A stretch of 64,000 nt of DNA from Streptomyces tagetis (GCF_018069565.1 NZ_JAGPNL010000008.1:333036-397035); one strand, 5' to 3'; counted from the first letter of the stretch, positions 1-8,436 are shown. A program made the numbers and translations. The notes: generated by a model from the letters alone, not told the origin.

Positions 1-657
1 GCCGCGGGCACCTGGGAGGAGGTGCGGGGCAACTACACCGCGCCGGTGGCCGACGCGATGGACCGCGTGATGAAGACGACCCCGCAGGACATCGCGGGCC
101 GCCTGCTGCTCCTGCACGGGCCGCCCGGCACCGGCAAGACGTCGGCGCTGCGGACGCTGGCCCGGTCCTGGCGCGACTGGTGCCAGGTGGACTGCGTACT
201 CGACCCGGAGCGGCTCTTCTCCGACGTCGGCTACCTCATGGACATCGCCATCGGCGAGGAGGACGAGACGGGCCGGGACCGCTGGCGGCTGCTGCTCCTG
301 GAGGACTGCGACGAGCTGATCCGCGGCGAGGCCAAGCACACCGCGGGCCAGGCCCTGTCCCGGCTGCTGAACCTCACCGACGGCCTGCTCGGCCAGGGCC
401 GCAACGTCCTGGTCGGCGTCACCACCAACGAGGACCTGGAGCGGCTGCACCCCGCCGTGGTCCGCCCCGGCCGCTGCCTGGCCCGTATCGAGGTCGGCCG
501 GCTCACCCGGCGGGAGGCGGTGGGCTGGCTCGGCACCGAGGAGGGCGTCGGCCGCGAGGGGGCGACCCTGGCCGAGCTGTACGCCCTGCGCCGCGGCACC
601 TCGCCGACGGCCCTGCCGGAACCCCGGGCGGGCGCGGAGGCGGGGCTCTACCTGTAG
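1..657 (+). CDS. AAA-family ATPase, 5' end outside window (DUF5925-like)
   Basis: The reading frame is open from the first base, so the N-terminus lies upstream of the window. A Walker A motif GPPGTGKT (nt 118-141) is followed by a Walker B-like LLLLEDCDEL, a sensor-like TTNEDL and an arginine-containing RPGRCLARIE segment. This is the order seen in AAA ATPase domains of the CDC48/proteasomal-ATPase type. Streptomyces proteins with this C-terminal ATPase core usually carry a DUF5925 N-terminal region; that part cannot be checked here. The C-terminal tail after the small domain is Pro/Ala-rich and looks disordered. The substrate is unknown. ATPase assignment is firm; the family name is from memory. 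Confidence 0.8.
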   Translation, partial: AAGTWEEVRGNYTAPVADAMDRVMKTTPQDIAGRLLLLHGPPGTGKTSALRTLARSWRDWCQVDCVLDPERLFSDVGYLMDIAIGEEDETGRDRWRLLLLEDCDELIRGEAKHTAGQALSRLLNLTDGLLGQGRNVLVGVTTNEDLERLHPAVVRPGRCLARIEVGRLTRREAVGWLGTEEGVGREGATLAELYALRRGTSPTALPEPRAGAEAGLYL

Positions 658-687
658 CCGGGGCGGGCCCGCGGACTCCGGGCCGGG

Positions 688-782
688 CACGCGTGGTCGG
701 GGCGGGTCCGCGTGGTCCGGGCGGGCACGCGTGGTCCGGGCGGGCACGCGTGGTCCGGGCGGGCACGCGTGGTCCGGGCGGG
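688..782. repeat. Five tandem copies of a 19-bp GC-rich unit
   Basis: The unit cacgcgtggtccgggcggg repeats with exact 19-bp period at 688, 707, 726, 745 and 764. The last three copies are identical. The first differs inside the unit and the second begins tcc instead of cac. It fills the gap between the AAA gene and the DUF72 gene. The period is not a multiple of three, so it is unlikely to be coding. Confidence 0.9.
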
Positions 783-804
783 CCCCCGGTGTTTCGATGG
801 GGAC

Positions 805-1569
805 ATGACCGTGTTCGTCGGCACGTCGGGCTGGCAGTACCGGGACTGGCGGGGCGCCCTCTACCCGCCCGGTCTGCCGGTCCGGCTCTGGCTGGAGCGG
901 TACGCGGCCGGTTTCGCCACGGTCGAGGTCAACAACGCCTTCTACCGGCTGCCGGCCCGGGAGACCTTCGAGGACTGGCGGGGGCGGCTGCCGGAGGGCT
1001 TCGTGGTCGCGGTCAAGGCGAGCCGCTTCCTCACCCACGTCAAACGCCTGCGCGACCCGGAGGAGCCGGTCGGGCGGCTGATGTCCCGCGCGGCGGGGCT
1101 CGGCGACCGGCTCGGTCCGGTGCTGCTCCAGTTGCCGCCGACGCTGCGGGCCGACCCGGGGCTCCTGGACGCGTGCCTGGACTGCTTCCCGGCGGGCACG
1201 CGGATCGCGGTGGAGCCCCGGCACGACTCCTGGTGGACGCCCGGGGTCCGCCGGGTGCTGGAGGCCCGTGGCGCCGCCCTGTGCTGGGCCGACGTCCGGG
1301 CCCGCCCGGTCGCGCCGCTGTGGCGCACCGCCGACTGGGGGTACGTCCGCTTCCACGAGGGCCGCGCCGCCGCCTGGCCGCACTACGGCCGCCGCTCCCT
1401 GACGACCTGGGCCGACCGTATCGCGGAGACCTGGCCGGACGGCGACGTGTACGCCTACTTCAACAACGACCCGAACGCGGCGGCCGTCGGCGACGCGGAG
1501 GTCTTCGCCCGTGCCGCGCGCCGCTCCGGCCTGTCCACGACCCGTACCCCGGGCACGCCGGCCGGCTGA
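805..1569 (+). CDS. DUF72 family protein (YecE-like)
   Basis: A 254-residue TIM-barrel-type protein of the DUF72 family. It starts with the family hallmark VFVGTSGWQYRDW and contains VEVNNAFYRLP, an EPRHDSWW segment and the C-terminal YFNND motif. The family's biochemical role is not established; iron-sulfur or nuclease-associated roles have been suggested for relatives. I chose ATG 805 because the hallmark motif starts right after it and upstream codons lie in the tandem repeat. No classical Shine-Dalgarno is obvious. The gene stands alone and faces the convergent GntR gene four bases beyond its stop. Confidence 0.85.
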   Translation: MTVFVGTSGWQYRDWRGALYPPGLPVRLWLERYAAGFATVEVNNAFYRLPARETFEDWRGRLPEGFVVAVKASRFLTHVKRLRDPEEPVGRLMSRAAGLGDRLGPVLLQLPPTLRADPGLLDACLDCFPAGTRIAVEPRHDSWWTPGVRRVLEARGAALCWADVRARPVAPLWRTADWGYVRFHEGRAAAWPHYGRRSLTTWADRIAETWPDGDVYAYFNNDPNAAAVGDAEVFARAARRSGLSTTRTPGTPAG

Positions 1570-1573
1570 GCCC

Positions 1574-1942
1574 TCACGAGCCGTACGCGGCCCGCAGCGC
1601 GTCCTCGACGGCCGCCAGGGCGTCGGCCCGGGTGAGGCCGAGGCGCCGGGCGCGCTCGGCGTAGGCCAGGGCGGCGGCGGCCCCCTCCCGTTCGGCGGCC
1701 GAGCCCGCCGCGGCGACGAAGGTGCCGTTGCGGCCGCGCGTCTCGATCACCCCGTCGGTCTCCAGGGCCCGGTACGCCTTGGCCACCGTGTTGGCGGCGA
1801 GGCCCAGGGAGTCGGCCAGTCCGCGCACGGTGGGCAGCCGGTACCCGGCCGGCAGCACGCCCGACCGGGCCTGCTCGGAGATCTGCGCGCGCACCTGCTC
1901 GTAGGGCGGGACACCGCCGGAGATGTGGATCTTCAAAGTCAC
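1574..1942 (-). CDS. Short GntR-family (YtrA-type) transcriptional regulator
   Basis: A 122-residue protein with an N-terminal winged helix of the GntR type (PPYEQVRAQISEQ, then LPTVRGLADSLGLAANTVAKAYRALETDGVIETRGRNGTFV) and only a short C-terminal helical tail. This is the architecture of YtrA-subfamily regulators, which usually control ABC transporters. GTG 1942 (followed by TLKIHIS) is chosen, with GGGGA upstream; ATG 1960 is an alternative adding six residues. It is divergent from the DUF402 gene, so the 102-bp gap probably holds both promoters. No ABC transporter is adjacent, so the target is unknown. Confidence 0.85.
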   Translation of the reverse strand: MTLKIHISGGVPPYEQVRAQISEQARSGVLPAGYRLPTVRGLADSLGLAANTVAKAYRALETDGVIETRGRNGTFVAAAGSAAEREGAAAALAYAERARRLGLTRADALAAVEDALRAAYGS

Positions 1943-2044
1943 ACGGCGATTGTTCCCCATCCCCCGGAAAATGGGAGGCACCCGCGTCCCCCTCCGTCCT
2001 AGCGTGCGACCTCCGCCCCGACATCCGCGCAACGGAGGTACACC

Positions 2045-2536
2045 ATGTCCGTGATGCACGTCGTCCTGGTCAAGGCCGGCCGGACGAAGATCCGCTACCC
2101 GGCGGTACTGCTCGGCGACGACGGCACCCACCTCACCCTCCGGGCCCCCTGGGCCGGAGACGGGGTACGCGACTTCGGCTTCGTCCGCTTCGAGCCGGGT
2201 GACGTCTTCACCGAGCACTACTGGCGGGACCGCTGGTACGCCGTCAAGGAGGTCCGGACCGCGTCGGGCGCGCTGAAGGGCTGGTACTGCGACATCACCC
2301 GCCCCGCCGTGACCGACGGCGCCACCCTGACCGTCGAGGACCTCGATCTGGACCTGTGGCGCTCGGCCGACGGCACGGACGTCCGCGTCCTGGACGAGGA
2401 CGAGTTCGAGGCAAGCGGCCTCCCCACCCAAGACCCCGAAGCCACCACCCAAGCCCGCAAGGCCCTGACCACCCTCACCACCCTCGCCCACACCCCGGCC
2501 TTCCCCGACCTCCTCGACCAGAGGGTCGTCCCGTGA
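2045..2536 (+). CDS. DUF402 domain protein
   Basis: A 163-residue protein preceded by GGAGG about 7 nt before ATG. The central part (FRFEPGDVFTEHYWRDRWYAVKEV, GWYCDITRPA, VEDLDLDLW) matches the DUF402 fold. Characterised relatives include nucleoside di/triphosphatases and FomD-like phosphoesterases that use acidic residues to bind divalent metal. The acidic run DLDLDLW and the later DEDEFEASG fit that metal site. The C-terminal region is Thr/Ala-rich. It is divergent from the GntR gene. Family assignment is good; substrate is unknown. Confidence 0.75.
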   Translation: MSVMHVVLVKAGRTKIRYPAVLLGDDGTHLTLRAPWAGDGVRDFGFVRFEPGDVFTEHYWRDRWYAVKEVRTASGALKGWYCDITRPAVTDGATLTVEDLDLDLWRSADGTDVRVLDEDEFEASGLPTQDPEATTQARKALTTLTTLAHTPAFPDLLDQRVVP

Positions 2537-2625
2537 CTGCTGATCAGGGGAGAGCCGATCTTGCCGTGACGGTGTGATCTCCGGGCCCGTCGGCCCGGCG
2601 GACGCGGGAAGGGGCATGCGGCTCC

Positions 2626-2660
2626 GTCGTGCCGGGCCCTCGTCAGGGGCCCGGCACGAC
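2626..2660 (-). terminator. Stem-loop terminator after the LamG gene
   Basis: A perfect 14-bp inverted repeat (arm gtcgtgccgggccc, 2626-2639; partner 2647-2660) with a 7-nt loop lies four bases beyond the stop of the minus-strand LamG gene. There is no U-tract, as is common for Streptomyces terminators. Confidence 0.8.
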
Positions 2661-2664
2661 CCGC

Positions 2665-5097
2665 TCAGGTGGCTTCGCCGGGAACCGCGGTGGGCATGCC
2701 GGGCATCCCGACCGCCAGATGTCGGACCTGGTCGGTCGTCAGGGCGCCCTGGAATGCCCACAGGTCTGAGACGGTGCCGGGCCAGTAGTCGCCCCAGGTG
2801 TTCGTGCCGGTGCGAGCGCGACCGAGTTGCAGCGGTTGTTCCGAGGCGAAGGAGAGCACGTCGTCGGCCCAGGAGACCCTGTCCGTGCAGGCGCTGTCGT
2901 CCGGCATGCCGTCCCCGTCCGCGTCCGCGCAAGCCAGCACTTGTAGTTCGCCGTTGACGTATAGCGCGAGGTGCTTGGCGAAGCCGTCGTAGACGAGCGC
3001 CAGGTGTGTCCAATCGGTGGGGCTGAAGAACTGCCCGTTGTCGACGTGTGTGACCGTGGCGGTACCGGTGTCGGCCGCCGCCATCACGATCCGCCAGCGG
3101 CCTGGGTCGGTTTCGGGGGTGGCGCTGGGTTCGTAACGCACGGTGAAGGCGCTTTGGGCGGTACCGGGCACGTCGAGCAGCGCCACACCGTGCTCCGGAG
3201 CGGCTGCCGCCTGGGCCCAGGCGCTGACGGTGAAGCTGCCGCCGGTGTCCACGGGAACCACCGATGTCACGCCGTAGTCGTCGACACCGTCCAGGTCGAC
3301 GCCTCCGTCGACCCATCCGGAACCGATCTCGGCGCCGCCGTACAGGGTCATGGCGTTGCCCTCCGCGGAAGCGTCCGGTGTGACGAGCGGGGAACCGTGG
3401 GCGGTCTCGAAAGTCCACCGGCCCTTCACCTGGGGGCGCTGTTCGCAGAACTGCCGCGCCTCTTCCTCGGAACCGGACCTCTTGACCGCCGTCATCGCGG
3501 GCTTCCAGCCGGCGGTCACGCCGTCGCCGTCGGGGTCGGTGACGTTGTCGGCGTGGATCTCGCCGAGGCCGCGCACCCGGGCGGCGGACGACGGCTTCTC
3601 GCAGGTGCCGCCGTCCTCCCTCGTCGGTTGCGACATCGTGATCTGTGCCGGCGGACGGTTGTACCGGACTCGGAGGTACGCCTTGTCCGAGAACCGCTTC
3701 CAGGCGTTCCCGTCGCTCTCACTGGCCGCCCGCAGCCCGAACGTCATCGACACGTCCTCGCGGTCGGCAGCCGCCTGCACCGCGGACTTCACGTTGAAGC
3801 CCACGTCCTTGGCGGCGCAGCCCGCGTGGCCGTACGCGAAGGACTCCGACGCCAGCTTCCTGGGCCAGAACCCGCTGTTGTCCTGGTCGGCCCATGTCGT
3901 CGACGACGAGATGCCCTTGGTCTCGTACAGCTCCACCGTGCGGGCCGCGCACGAAGCCGACCAGGTGTTGCGCACCACGAACTCGGCCGACAGGATCGAC
4001 GTGCCCGCGAACCTCGATGTCGGGATGCGGTAGAAGAGGCGCTTGGTGTCGTGAGGATCGCAGGAGGACCAGCCGCAGTAGCCCATGCCGGCGTCCGATT
4101 CGCCGTTGAACTTCCACTGCGGCGAGTTGGCCCGGTACTTGGAGACCATCGTCCACGCCGACGCCCGCGGCGAGTACCACTGGGGTTCGATGTAGACGGG
4201 GTAGACGGTGTCCTCGCCCTTGAGCACGTCGGCGTCCGGCGTCAGCGCGACCGCGTTCTGCCCGGCCGGCACCTCGACCTCCACCGGAGCGAGCCCGCCC
4301 GGACCGGAGTCCCACATCATCGGCTTCGAAGCCTCGAAGACCGCGCCCTGGGCGCCCCGGTCGAGGGCCTGGAGACCTCCCTCGTCGGTCTTCGCCACCG
4401 ACAGGCCCTGGGTGTCCATCTCCAGTTGCAGCCGGGCCAGTTCCGGGCCGGCTGCGGCCTCGGCCGTCTTGACCACGAGCAGTTGGGTGAACCCGTCCTC
4501 CTGCGCCGTCAGCCTCAGGTCGACCTCCGGCAGGACCGACCGGTAGGTGGCGGCCGGTCCCGCGATCTCGGGCCGCGGAAGTGGCGTGGGCCAGGACAGG
4601 CTCAGTTCCCGTCCGGCGCGTCGCATCCGTACCAGCGGACCGTCTCCTCCACCGGAGAACTCCATGTCCATCGTCGACGCCTTGGGAGCGACGGCGCCCC
4701 CGGCGGTTGCCGCGAGGTCGGTGTCGATCCGCTTCCAGCCGCCTCCGGTGCGGGTCCAGACGGGACGCAGGTGCTCACGCGCCTCCAGTTCGCCCTCGGG
4801 AGTGGCGAAGACCTCCCTCGTCTCCCCGCGCAGCGACGCGATCTCCACCGCCTCGCCGGTCTTCTCCGCCTCGGCGAACGCCTCGGACTCGGTCGCCGCG
4901 GTCTCCGTCGCCTCGGTCTTCGTCAGGCCACCGGCGTCGTCCCCGGCCGAACGTGCCCCGGTCCGGGGAGAGGCGGCCCGGGTATCGGCCACCGCCTCGC
5001 CCGACAGCGCCGGTAGCGACCCGACTGCCAACGCCACACCCAGCAGGACTCCGACAGCTCTGCCGGCACCCCGCGCTCGGCTCCACATCCCCGCCAC
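2665..5097 (-). CDS. Secreted DNRLRE/LamG jellyroll protein
   Basis: An 810-residue secreted protein. Order: signal peptide (Arg-rich start, hydrophobic VGVLLGVALAVGSLPAL, cleavage near AVADT), an Ala/Glu-rich linker, a beta-rich region typical of the N-terminal part of Streptomyces LamG/RHS-associated proteins, a DNRLRE-like domain (RANSPQWKFNG, CDPHDTKRLFYRIP, LRVRYNRPP), and one C-terminal LamG/concanavalin-like domain (GGVDLDGVDDYG, SFTVSAWAQ, WTHLALVYDG, LQLGRARTG). GTG 5097 is used; ATG 5088 is an alternative. Relatives I recall are longer, with further LamG or RHS modules and toxin tips. Here the protein stops after one jellyroll and a terminator follows at once. Role inferred: extracellular binding or scaffold. 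Confidence 0.75.
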   Translation of the reverse strand: MAGMWSRARGAGRAVGVLLGVALAVGSLPALSGEAVADTRAASPRTGARSAGDDAGGLTKTEATETAATESEAFAEAEKTGEAVEIASLRGETREVFATPEGELEAREHLRPVWTRTGGGWKRIDTDLAATAGGAVAPKASTMDMEFSGGGDGPLVRMRRAGRELSLSWPTPLPRPEIAGPAATYRSVLPEVDLRLTAQEDGFTQLLVVKTAEAAAGPELARLQLEMDTQGLSVAKTDEGGLQALDRGAQGAVFEASKPMMWDSGPGGLAPVEVEVPAGQNAVALTPDADVLKGEDTVYPVYIEPQWYSPRASAWTMVSKYRANSPQWKFNGESDAGMGYCGWSSCDPHDTKRLFYRIPTSRFAGTSILSAEFVVRNTWSASCAARTVELYETKGISSSTTWADQDNSGFWPRKLASESFAYGHAGCAAKDVGFNVKSAVQAAADREDVSMTFGLRAASESDGNAWKRFSDKAYLRVRYNRPPAQITMSQPTREDGGTCEKPSSAARVRGLGEIHADNVTDPDGDGVTAGWKPAMTAVKRSGSEEEARQFCEQRPQVKGRWTFETAHGSPLVTPDASAEGNAMTLYGGAEIGSGWVDGGVDLDGVDDYGVTSVVPVDTGGSFTVSAWAQAAAAPEHGVALLDVPGTAQSAFTVRYEPSATPETDPGRWRIVMAAADTGTATVTHVDNGQFFSPTDWTHLALVYDGFAKHLALYVNGELQVLACADADGDGMPDDSACTDRVSWADDVLSFASEQPLQLGRARTGTNTWGDYWPGTVSDLWAFQGALTTDQVRHLAVGMPGMPTAVPGEAT

Positions 5098-5300
5098 ACC
5101 CCACCCACACAGCAGTCACACAGTTCCCGTCAGTAACCAATCGCTCAGCGGAGTGCCAGGTCAACGGTGAGTAAACGGACAAGGGCGCCACAAGATCCAC
5201 TTACCGTCTGTGACGATCCTTACGTTTGGAAAGGGGTGCGTCGCCCTTGGGAGGGGTTTGGACGGAGGCGGGCGATTGCGTGACGCCCCGTCAACTCGCC

Positions 5301-5969
5301 TCACGGGAAGCGCGCCACCACCGCGTAGCGGGTGTCGGTGACCTCGTGGCCCCACAGGGTCGGGTCGCCGGAGAGGTGGTCCGTGTGGAGGTCGGGGGTG
5401 AGGGGGGTGAGCCAGGTGGTGAGGTGGCCGGCGGGGATGCCGGTCGGGGTGACGGTGCCCCACACGCCCTCGATCAGCACCAGGCGTCCGCCCGGACGCA
5501 GCAGCCCCCGCCAGTGCCGGAGCGCCCGGACGGGGTCGGGCAGGGCCCACAGGACGTGCCGGACGAGGACGGTGTCGAAGCGGCGGTCCCCCACCGGGGG
5601 TGCCTGGGCGTCGCCCGTGAGTATCACGGCATCGTGTCCGGCGAGTTTGGCCCTCGCGCGTTCCACCATGGCGGGTGACCGGTCCACGCCGGTCACCCGG
5701 TGGCCCTGTTCGGCCGCGAGGAGTGTCAGGCTGCCGGTGCCGCAGCCCAGGTCGAGGAGGTCGACGGGGGGATCGGGCAGCCAGGCGCGCAGCCGGCCGG
5801 CCCAGGCGGCGCGGACCGCCGGGTCGCGCAGGCCGTGGTCCGGTTCGTCGTCGAAGGTGGCGGCCCGCGCGTCCCAGTCGACGCCGGACGCGGGGAGCGG
5901 AGCGCGCGTGTCGCCCGCGGGGCAGGGGAGGTCACCTGGTGTGGTGTCGTCGTTACTCGTGTGAGTCAT
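5301..5969 (-). CDS. Class I SAM-dependent methyltransferase
   Basis: A 222-residue protein with the class I SAM-binding motif DLLDLGCGTGSLTLLAAEQG, an acidic post-II residue in VTGVDRSP, and motif VILTGDAQAPPV followed by FDTVLVRHVLWALPDP. It resembles the Methyltransf_11/25 group. The N-terminal WDARAATFDDEPDHG segment is also typical of this group. The substrate is not predictable. It is a monocistronic unit, divergent from the small ORF at 6102. Confidence 0.85.
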   Translation of the reverse strand: MTHTSNDDTTPGDLPCPAGDTRAPLPASGVDWDARAATFDDEPDHGLRDPAVRAAWAGRLRAWLPDPPVDLLDLGCGTGSLTLLAAEQGHRVTGVDRSPAMVERARAKLAGHDAVILTGDAQAPPVGDRRFDTVLVRHVLWALPDPVRALRHWRGLLRPGGRLVLIEGVWGTVTPTGIPAGHLTTWLTPLTPDLHTDHLSGDPTLWGHEVTDTRYAVVARFP

Positions 5970-6101
5970 GGGGGCAGGTTGTCAGGTGGGTCTGACAACG
6001 TGATATGGGCCACTGACAACTGTGCATCGATCGGGAACTCTCGGGGAAAGGGTCTACCTCCGTGACAACGCGGAACCCGGTGGAACCGTGAGGAGGCAGC
6101 C

Positions 6102-6239
6102 ATGCGCCGTCTGTCCGTGCAGAAGCCCCTGAAGAAGACCGATGCCCGCCGAGTCCGCGAGGAGACCGAGGAGCGTCCGTCCGGCCGTCCGGAGATCCGC
6201 AAGGACATCGCCCGCACGTGGTGGCCCGACCCTTCCTGA
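6102..6239 (+). CDS. 45-residue charged small protein
   Basis: The ORF starts at ATG 6102 with a clear GAGGAGG Shine-Dalgarno 5-6 nt upstream and encodes 45 residues: an Arg/Lys/Glu-rich body (QKPLKKTDARRVREETEE) and a distinctive C-terminus RKDIARTWWPDPS. It has no signal peptide or membrane segment. Third codon positions are largely G/C. The strong ribosome-binding site and aromatic C-terminus suggest a real gene, but I do not recognise the family. It lies between a divergent methyltransferase and the LPMO gene (148 bp downstream). Confidence 0.6.
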   Translation: MRRLSVQKPLKKTDARRVREETEERPSGRPEIRKDIARTWWPDPS

Positions 6240-6386
6240 GGGCAGTCTCAGCTCTTCCTTAACGCGACCATAAAGATCTCCCCGAGCCGCCCCTCCAGGG
6301 CGGTTCCGCGGTTTTCCGGGGCTAGTTTGCTGGTCACCCCCACGGGCTCCGGCCCACGCCCCGCCGACCGCTTCCGAGGAGTCTTC

Positions 6387-7439
6387 ATGCCCGCACCGTC
6401 CGCGTCCCGACGGGTCGCCGCCGTGGCCGCCGCCGGCCTCGCCCCGCTCGCCCTGACCGCGCTGGCCGCGGCGCCCGCCGCCGCCCACGGTTCGATGGGC
6501 GATCCGGTCAGCCGGGTCTCGCAGTGCCACGCCGAGGGCCCGGAGAGCCCCCGGTCGGAAGCGTGCAAGGCCGTGGTGGCGGCCGGCGGCACCCAGGCGC
6601 TCTACGACTGGAACGGCGTCCGCATCGGCGACGCCGGCGGGCGCCACCAGGAGCTGATCCCGGACGGCAAGCTGTGCAGCGCGGGCGACCCGCAGTTCAA
6701 GGGCCTGGACCTGGCCCGCACCGACTGGCCGACGACGTCCGTGAGCAGCGGCGCGTACACCTTCAAGTACCGGGTCACGGCCCCGCACAAGGGCGACTTC
6801 ACGGTGTACGTGACCAAGCCGGGCTACGACCCGTCCCGCCCGCTGGCCTGGAGCGACCTGGATCTGGCGGCGCCGGTGGCGACGTCCACCGACCCGGTCG
6901 CGGCAGACGGCTTCTACACCTTCTCGGGCACCCTGCCGGAGCGTTCCGGCACGCACGTGCTGTACGCGGTGTGGCAGCGCTCGGACAGCCCGGAGGCGTT
7001 CTACTCCTGCTCGGACGTGTCCTTCGGCGGCGGATCGGCCGCCGTCGCGGCCCCGGCGCCGAAGGCCAAGACGCCTTCCGAGGCGCAGCTCGCCGAGGCG
7101 GCGGACCGGTCGACGATCGAGAACCACGGCCACGGCGACCAGGACCACCGGACCACGGCGGACCCCGTCGACCCGGCGTCGGCCGCCCCGGCCGGTGAGC
7201 CCTCGAAGGACACGCGGGACACGCGGGAGGAGAGCACGCCGGAGGGCACCCCGGAGGCCGCCGCCGCCACGGACGGCCCCAACGAGGTCAAGGCCGCCGG
7301 TGCCGGCGCCGTGAACCTCGCCGAGACGGGCGGCGACTCCAGCACCACGTACCTCGCCGTCGGCGGCGCGGCGGCGCTGGCGCTGGGCGCGGCGGCGCTG
7401 TTCGCCTCCGTGCGCCGGCGGGCGCTGGACGGCCGCTGA
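6387..7439 (+). CDS. AA10 lytic polysaccharide monooxygenase with sortase-type cell-wall anchor
   Basis: A 350-residue secreted copper monooxygenase that should cleave chitin or cellulose oxidatively. After a signal peptide (residues 1-33, ending AAA) the mature protein starts at His34 (HGSMGDPVSR). With His134 (in TAPHKGDFTVYVTKPGYDP) this forms the copper histidine brace; the DVSF motif supplies the axial Phe. A Pro/Glu/Thr-rich linker leads to LAETG at 311-315, a hydrophobic segment and an Arg-rich tail, which is a cell-wall sorting signal of the LAxTG type used by actinobacterial class E sortases. It is therefore probably attached to peptidoglycan rather than released. ATG 6387 is chosen because the signal peptide begins there. 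Confidence 0.92.
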   Translation: MPAPSASRRVAAVAAAGLAPLALTALAAAPAAAHGSMGDPVSRVSQCHAEGPESPRSEACKAVVAAGGTQALYDWNGVRIGDAGGRHQELIPDGKLCSAGDPQFKGLDLARTDWPTTSVSSGAYTFKYRVTAPHKGDFTVYVTKPGYDPSRPLAWSDLDLAAPVATSTDPVAADGFYTFSGTLPERSGTHVLYAVWQRSDSPEAFYSCSDVSFGGGSAAVAAPAPKAKTPSEAQLAEAADRSTIENHGHGDQDHRTTADPVDPASAAPAGEPSKDTRDTREESTPEGTPEAAAATDGPNEVKAAGAGAVNLAETGGDSSTTYLAVGGAAALALGAAALFASVRRRALDGR

Positions 7440-7456
7440 CCTGCCCGAGGGGGGAT

Positions 7457-7501
7457 GACGCGGGGCCGGTCCGGCGGCTCAGGCCGGGCCGGCCCCGCGT
7501 C
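7457..7501. terminator. Bidirectional terminator between LPMO and lipase genes
   Basis: A perfect 13-bp inverted repeat (gacgcggggccgg, 7457-7469, with 7489-7501) lies between two convergent genes, 17 bp past the LPMO stop and 11 bp past the lipase stop. Confidence 0.75.
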
Positions 7502-7512
7502 GGTGCGCACGG

Positions 7513-8373
7513 TCAGTCGAAGACCGAGGCGCAGGTGGTGGGCGTGGCCTTGCCCGGGTCGAGGGCGTTGGCCACCTCGTGGAAGGCGATCCGGTCGATG
7601 AGCCCGATCGCCACGTGCTCGGAGAGGTCGAGCGGGCACAGGTCCTGGAGCAGGACGTTGCGGACGCCGGGGCCGTCCAGGAACTGGCTCCGGTAGGGGG
7701 TGACCACCTCGTCGTACCGGGTGGCGATGACGGTGTAGGCGACGCCGGGCACGGTGTCGCCGCCCTGGTTGATCCGGTTGAGGACGTCGGAGCCGACGAG
7801 CTGGTCGGCGAGGGCGGGGGTCTTCGCGGAGAGCAGGTCCTTGACGCCGGGGAAGTACGGCAGCAGGTTGGTCAGCCCGGACAGCGTGGCGCCGTGGTTG
7901 CTGGGCGCGATGCCGACGAGGGCGTTCACCTTGGCGGCGCCGCCGAGGAACTTCAGGTAGTAGCGGGGCATCATGCCGCCCTGCGAGTGGCCGACGACGT
8001 CGGCCTCGGGGGCGCCGGTCGCGGCGAGCACCCGGTCGACGTAGGCGGAGAGCTGTCCGGCGGACTGCTCGACCGGGCCGAGGCCGTGGAAGAAGGGGAC
8101 GCCGGGCAGTTGCCCGTAGTCGAGGGAGTAGACGCAGTAGCCGCGGTCCTTGAGGTAGGGCGCGAGGCCCAGCCAGTTGTCGACGGAGTTCCCGAAGGTG
8201 CCGTGGACGAGGACGACGGGGCGGGGGTGGGCGGCGGAGGGCTTGCAGGTGAAGTCGTTCCAGCCACGGCTGGGGGCCGGGGCCGCGTGGGCGGTGGCGG
8301 CGACGGGGACCGTGACGGCGGCGGTCAGCAGGAGCGCGGCCAGGTATCCGAGCACTCGCTTCCAGGGCAGCAT
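7513..8373 (-). CDS. Secreted alpha/beta-hydrolase lipase (class 2)
   Basis: A 286-residue secreted triacylglycerol lipase or esterase. Residues 1-31 form a signal peptide (KR, then LGYLAALLLTAAVTV, ending AHAA). The oxyanion-hole segment VVLVHGTFGNSVDNW, the nucleophile elbow GHSQGG (Ser130), and likely catalytic Asp (TRYDEVV) and His (SEHVAIG) follow the Lipase_2 family. ATG 8373 is chosen because AAGGAG lies 7 nt upstream and the signal peptide begins there; the longer frame lacks these. A Crp-like palindrome lies upstream. No foldase gene is nearby, as expected for this family. Confidence 0.9.
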   Translation of the reverse strand: MLPWKRVLGYLAALLLTAAVTVPVAATAHAAPAPSRGWNDFTCKPSAAHPRPVVLVHGTFGNSVDNWLGLAPYLKDRGYCVYSLDYGQLPGVPFFHGLGPVEQSAGQLSAYVDRVLAATGAPEADVVGHSQGGMMPRYYLKFLGGAAKVNALVGIAPSNHGATLSGLTNLLPYFPGVKDLLSAKTPALADQLVGSDVLNRINQGGDTVPGVAYTVIATRYDEVVTPYRSQFLDGPGVRNVLLQDLCPLDLSEHVAIGLIDRIAFHEVANALDPGKATPTTCASVFD

Positions 8374-8420
8374 CGGGTGATCTCCTTGCGGCTCAGGGAG
8401 GTGCGACGACGGGGACGCCC

Positions 8421-8436
8421 TGTGATCCGGATCACG
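8421..8436 (-). promoter_or_regulatory. Crp-like palindrome upstream of the lipase gene
   Basis: The sequence tgtgatccggatcacg contains a perfect 14-bp palindrome (gtgatc/gatcac) and matches the TGTGA-N6-TCAC pattern of Crp/Fnr-family sites. It lies about 50 nt upstream of the lipase start. A TTGACG hexamer at 8452-8457 (minus strand) could be the -35 box, placing the palindrome at the -10 region. Streptomyces Crp is known to recognise GTG-N6-CAC-like sites; binding here is inferred. Confidence 0.45.
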
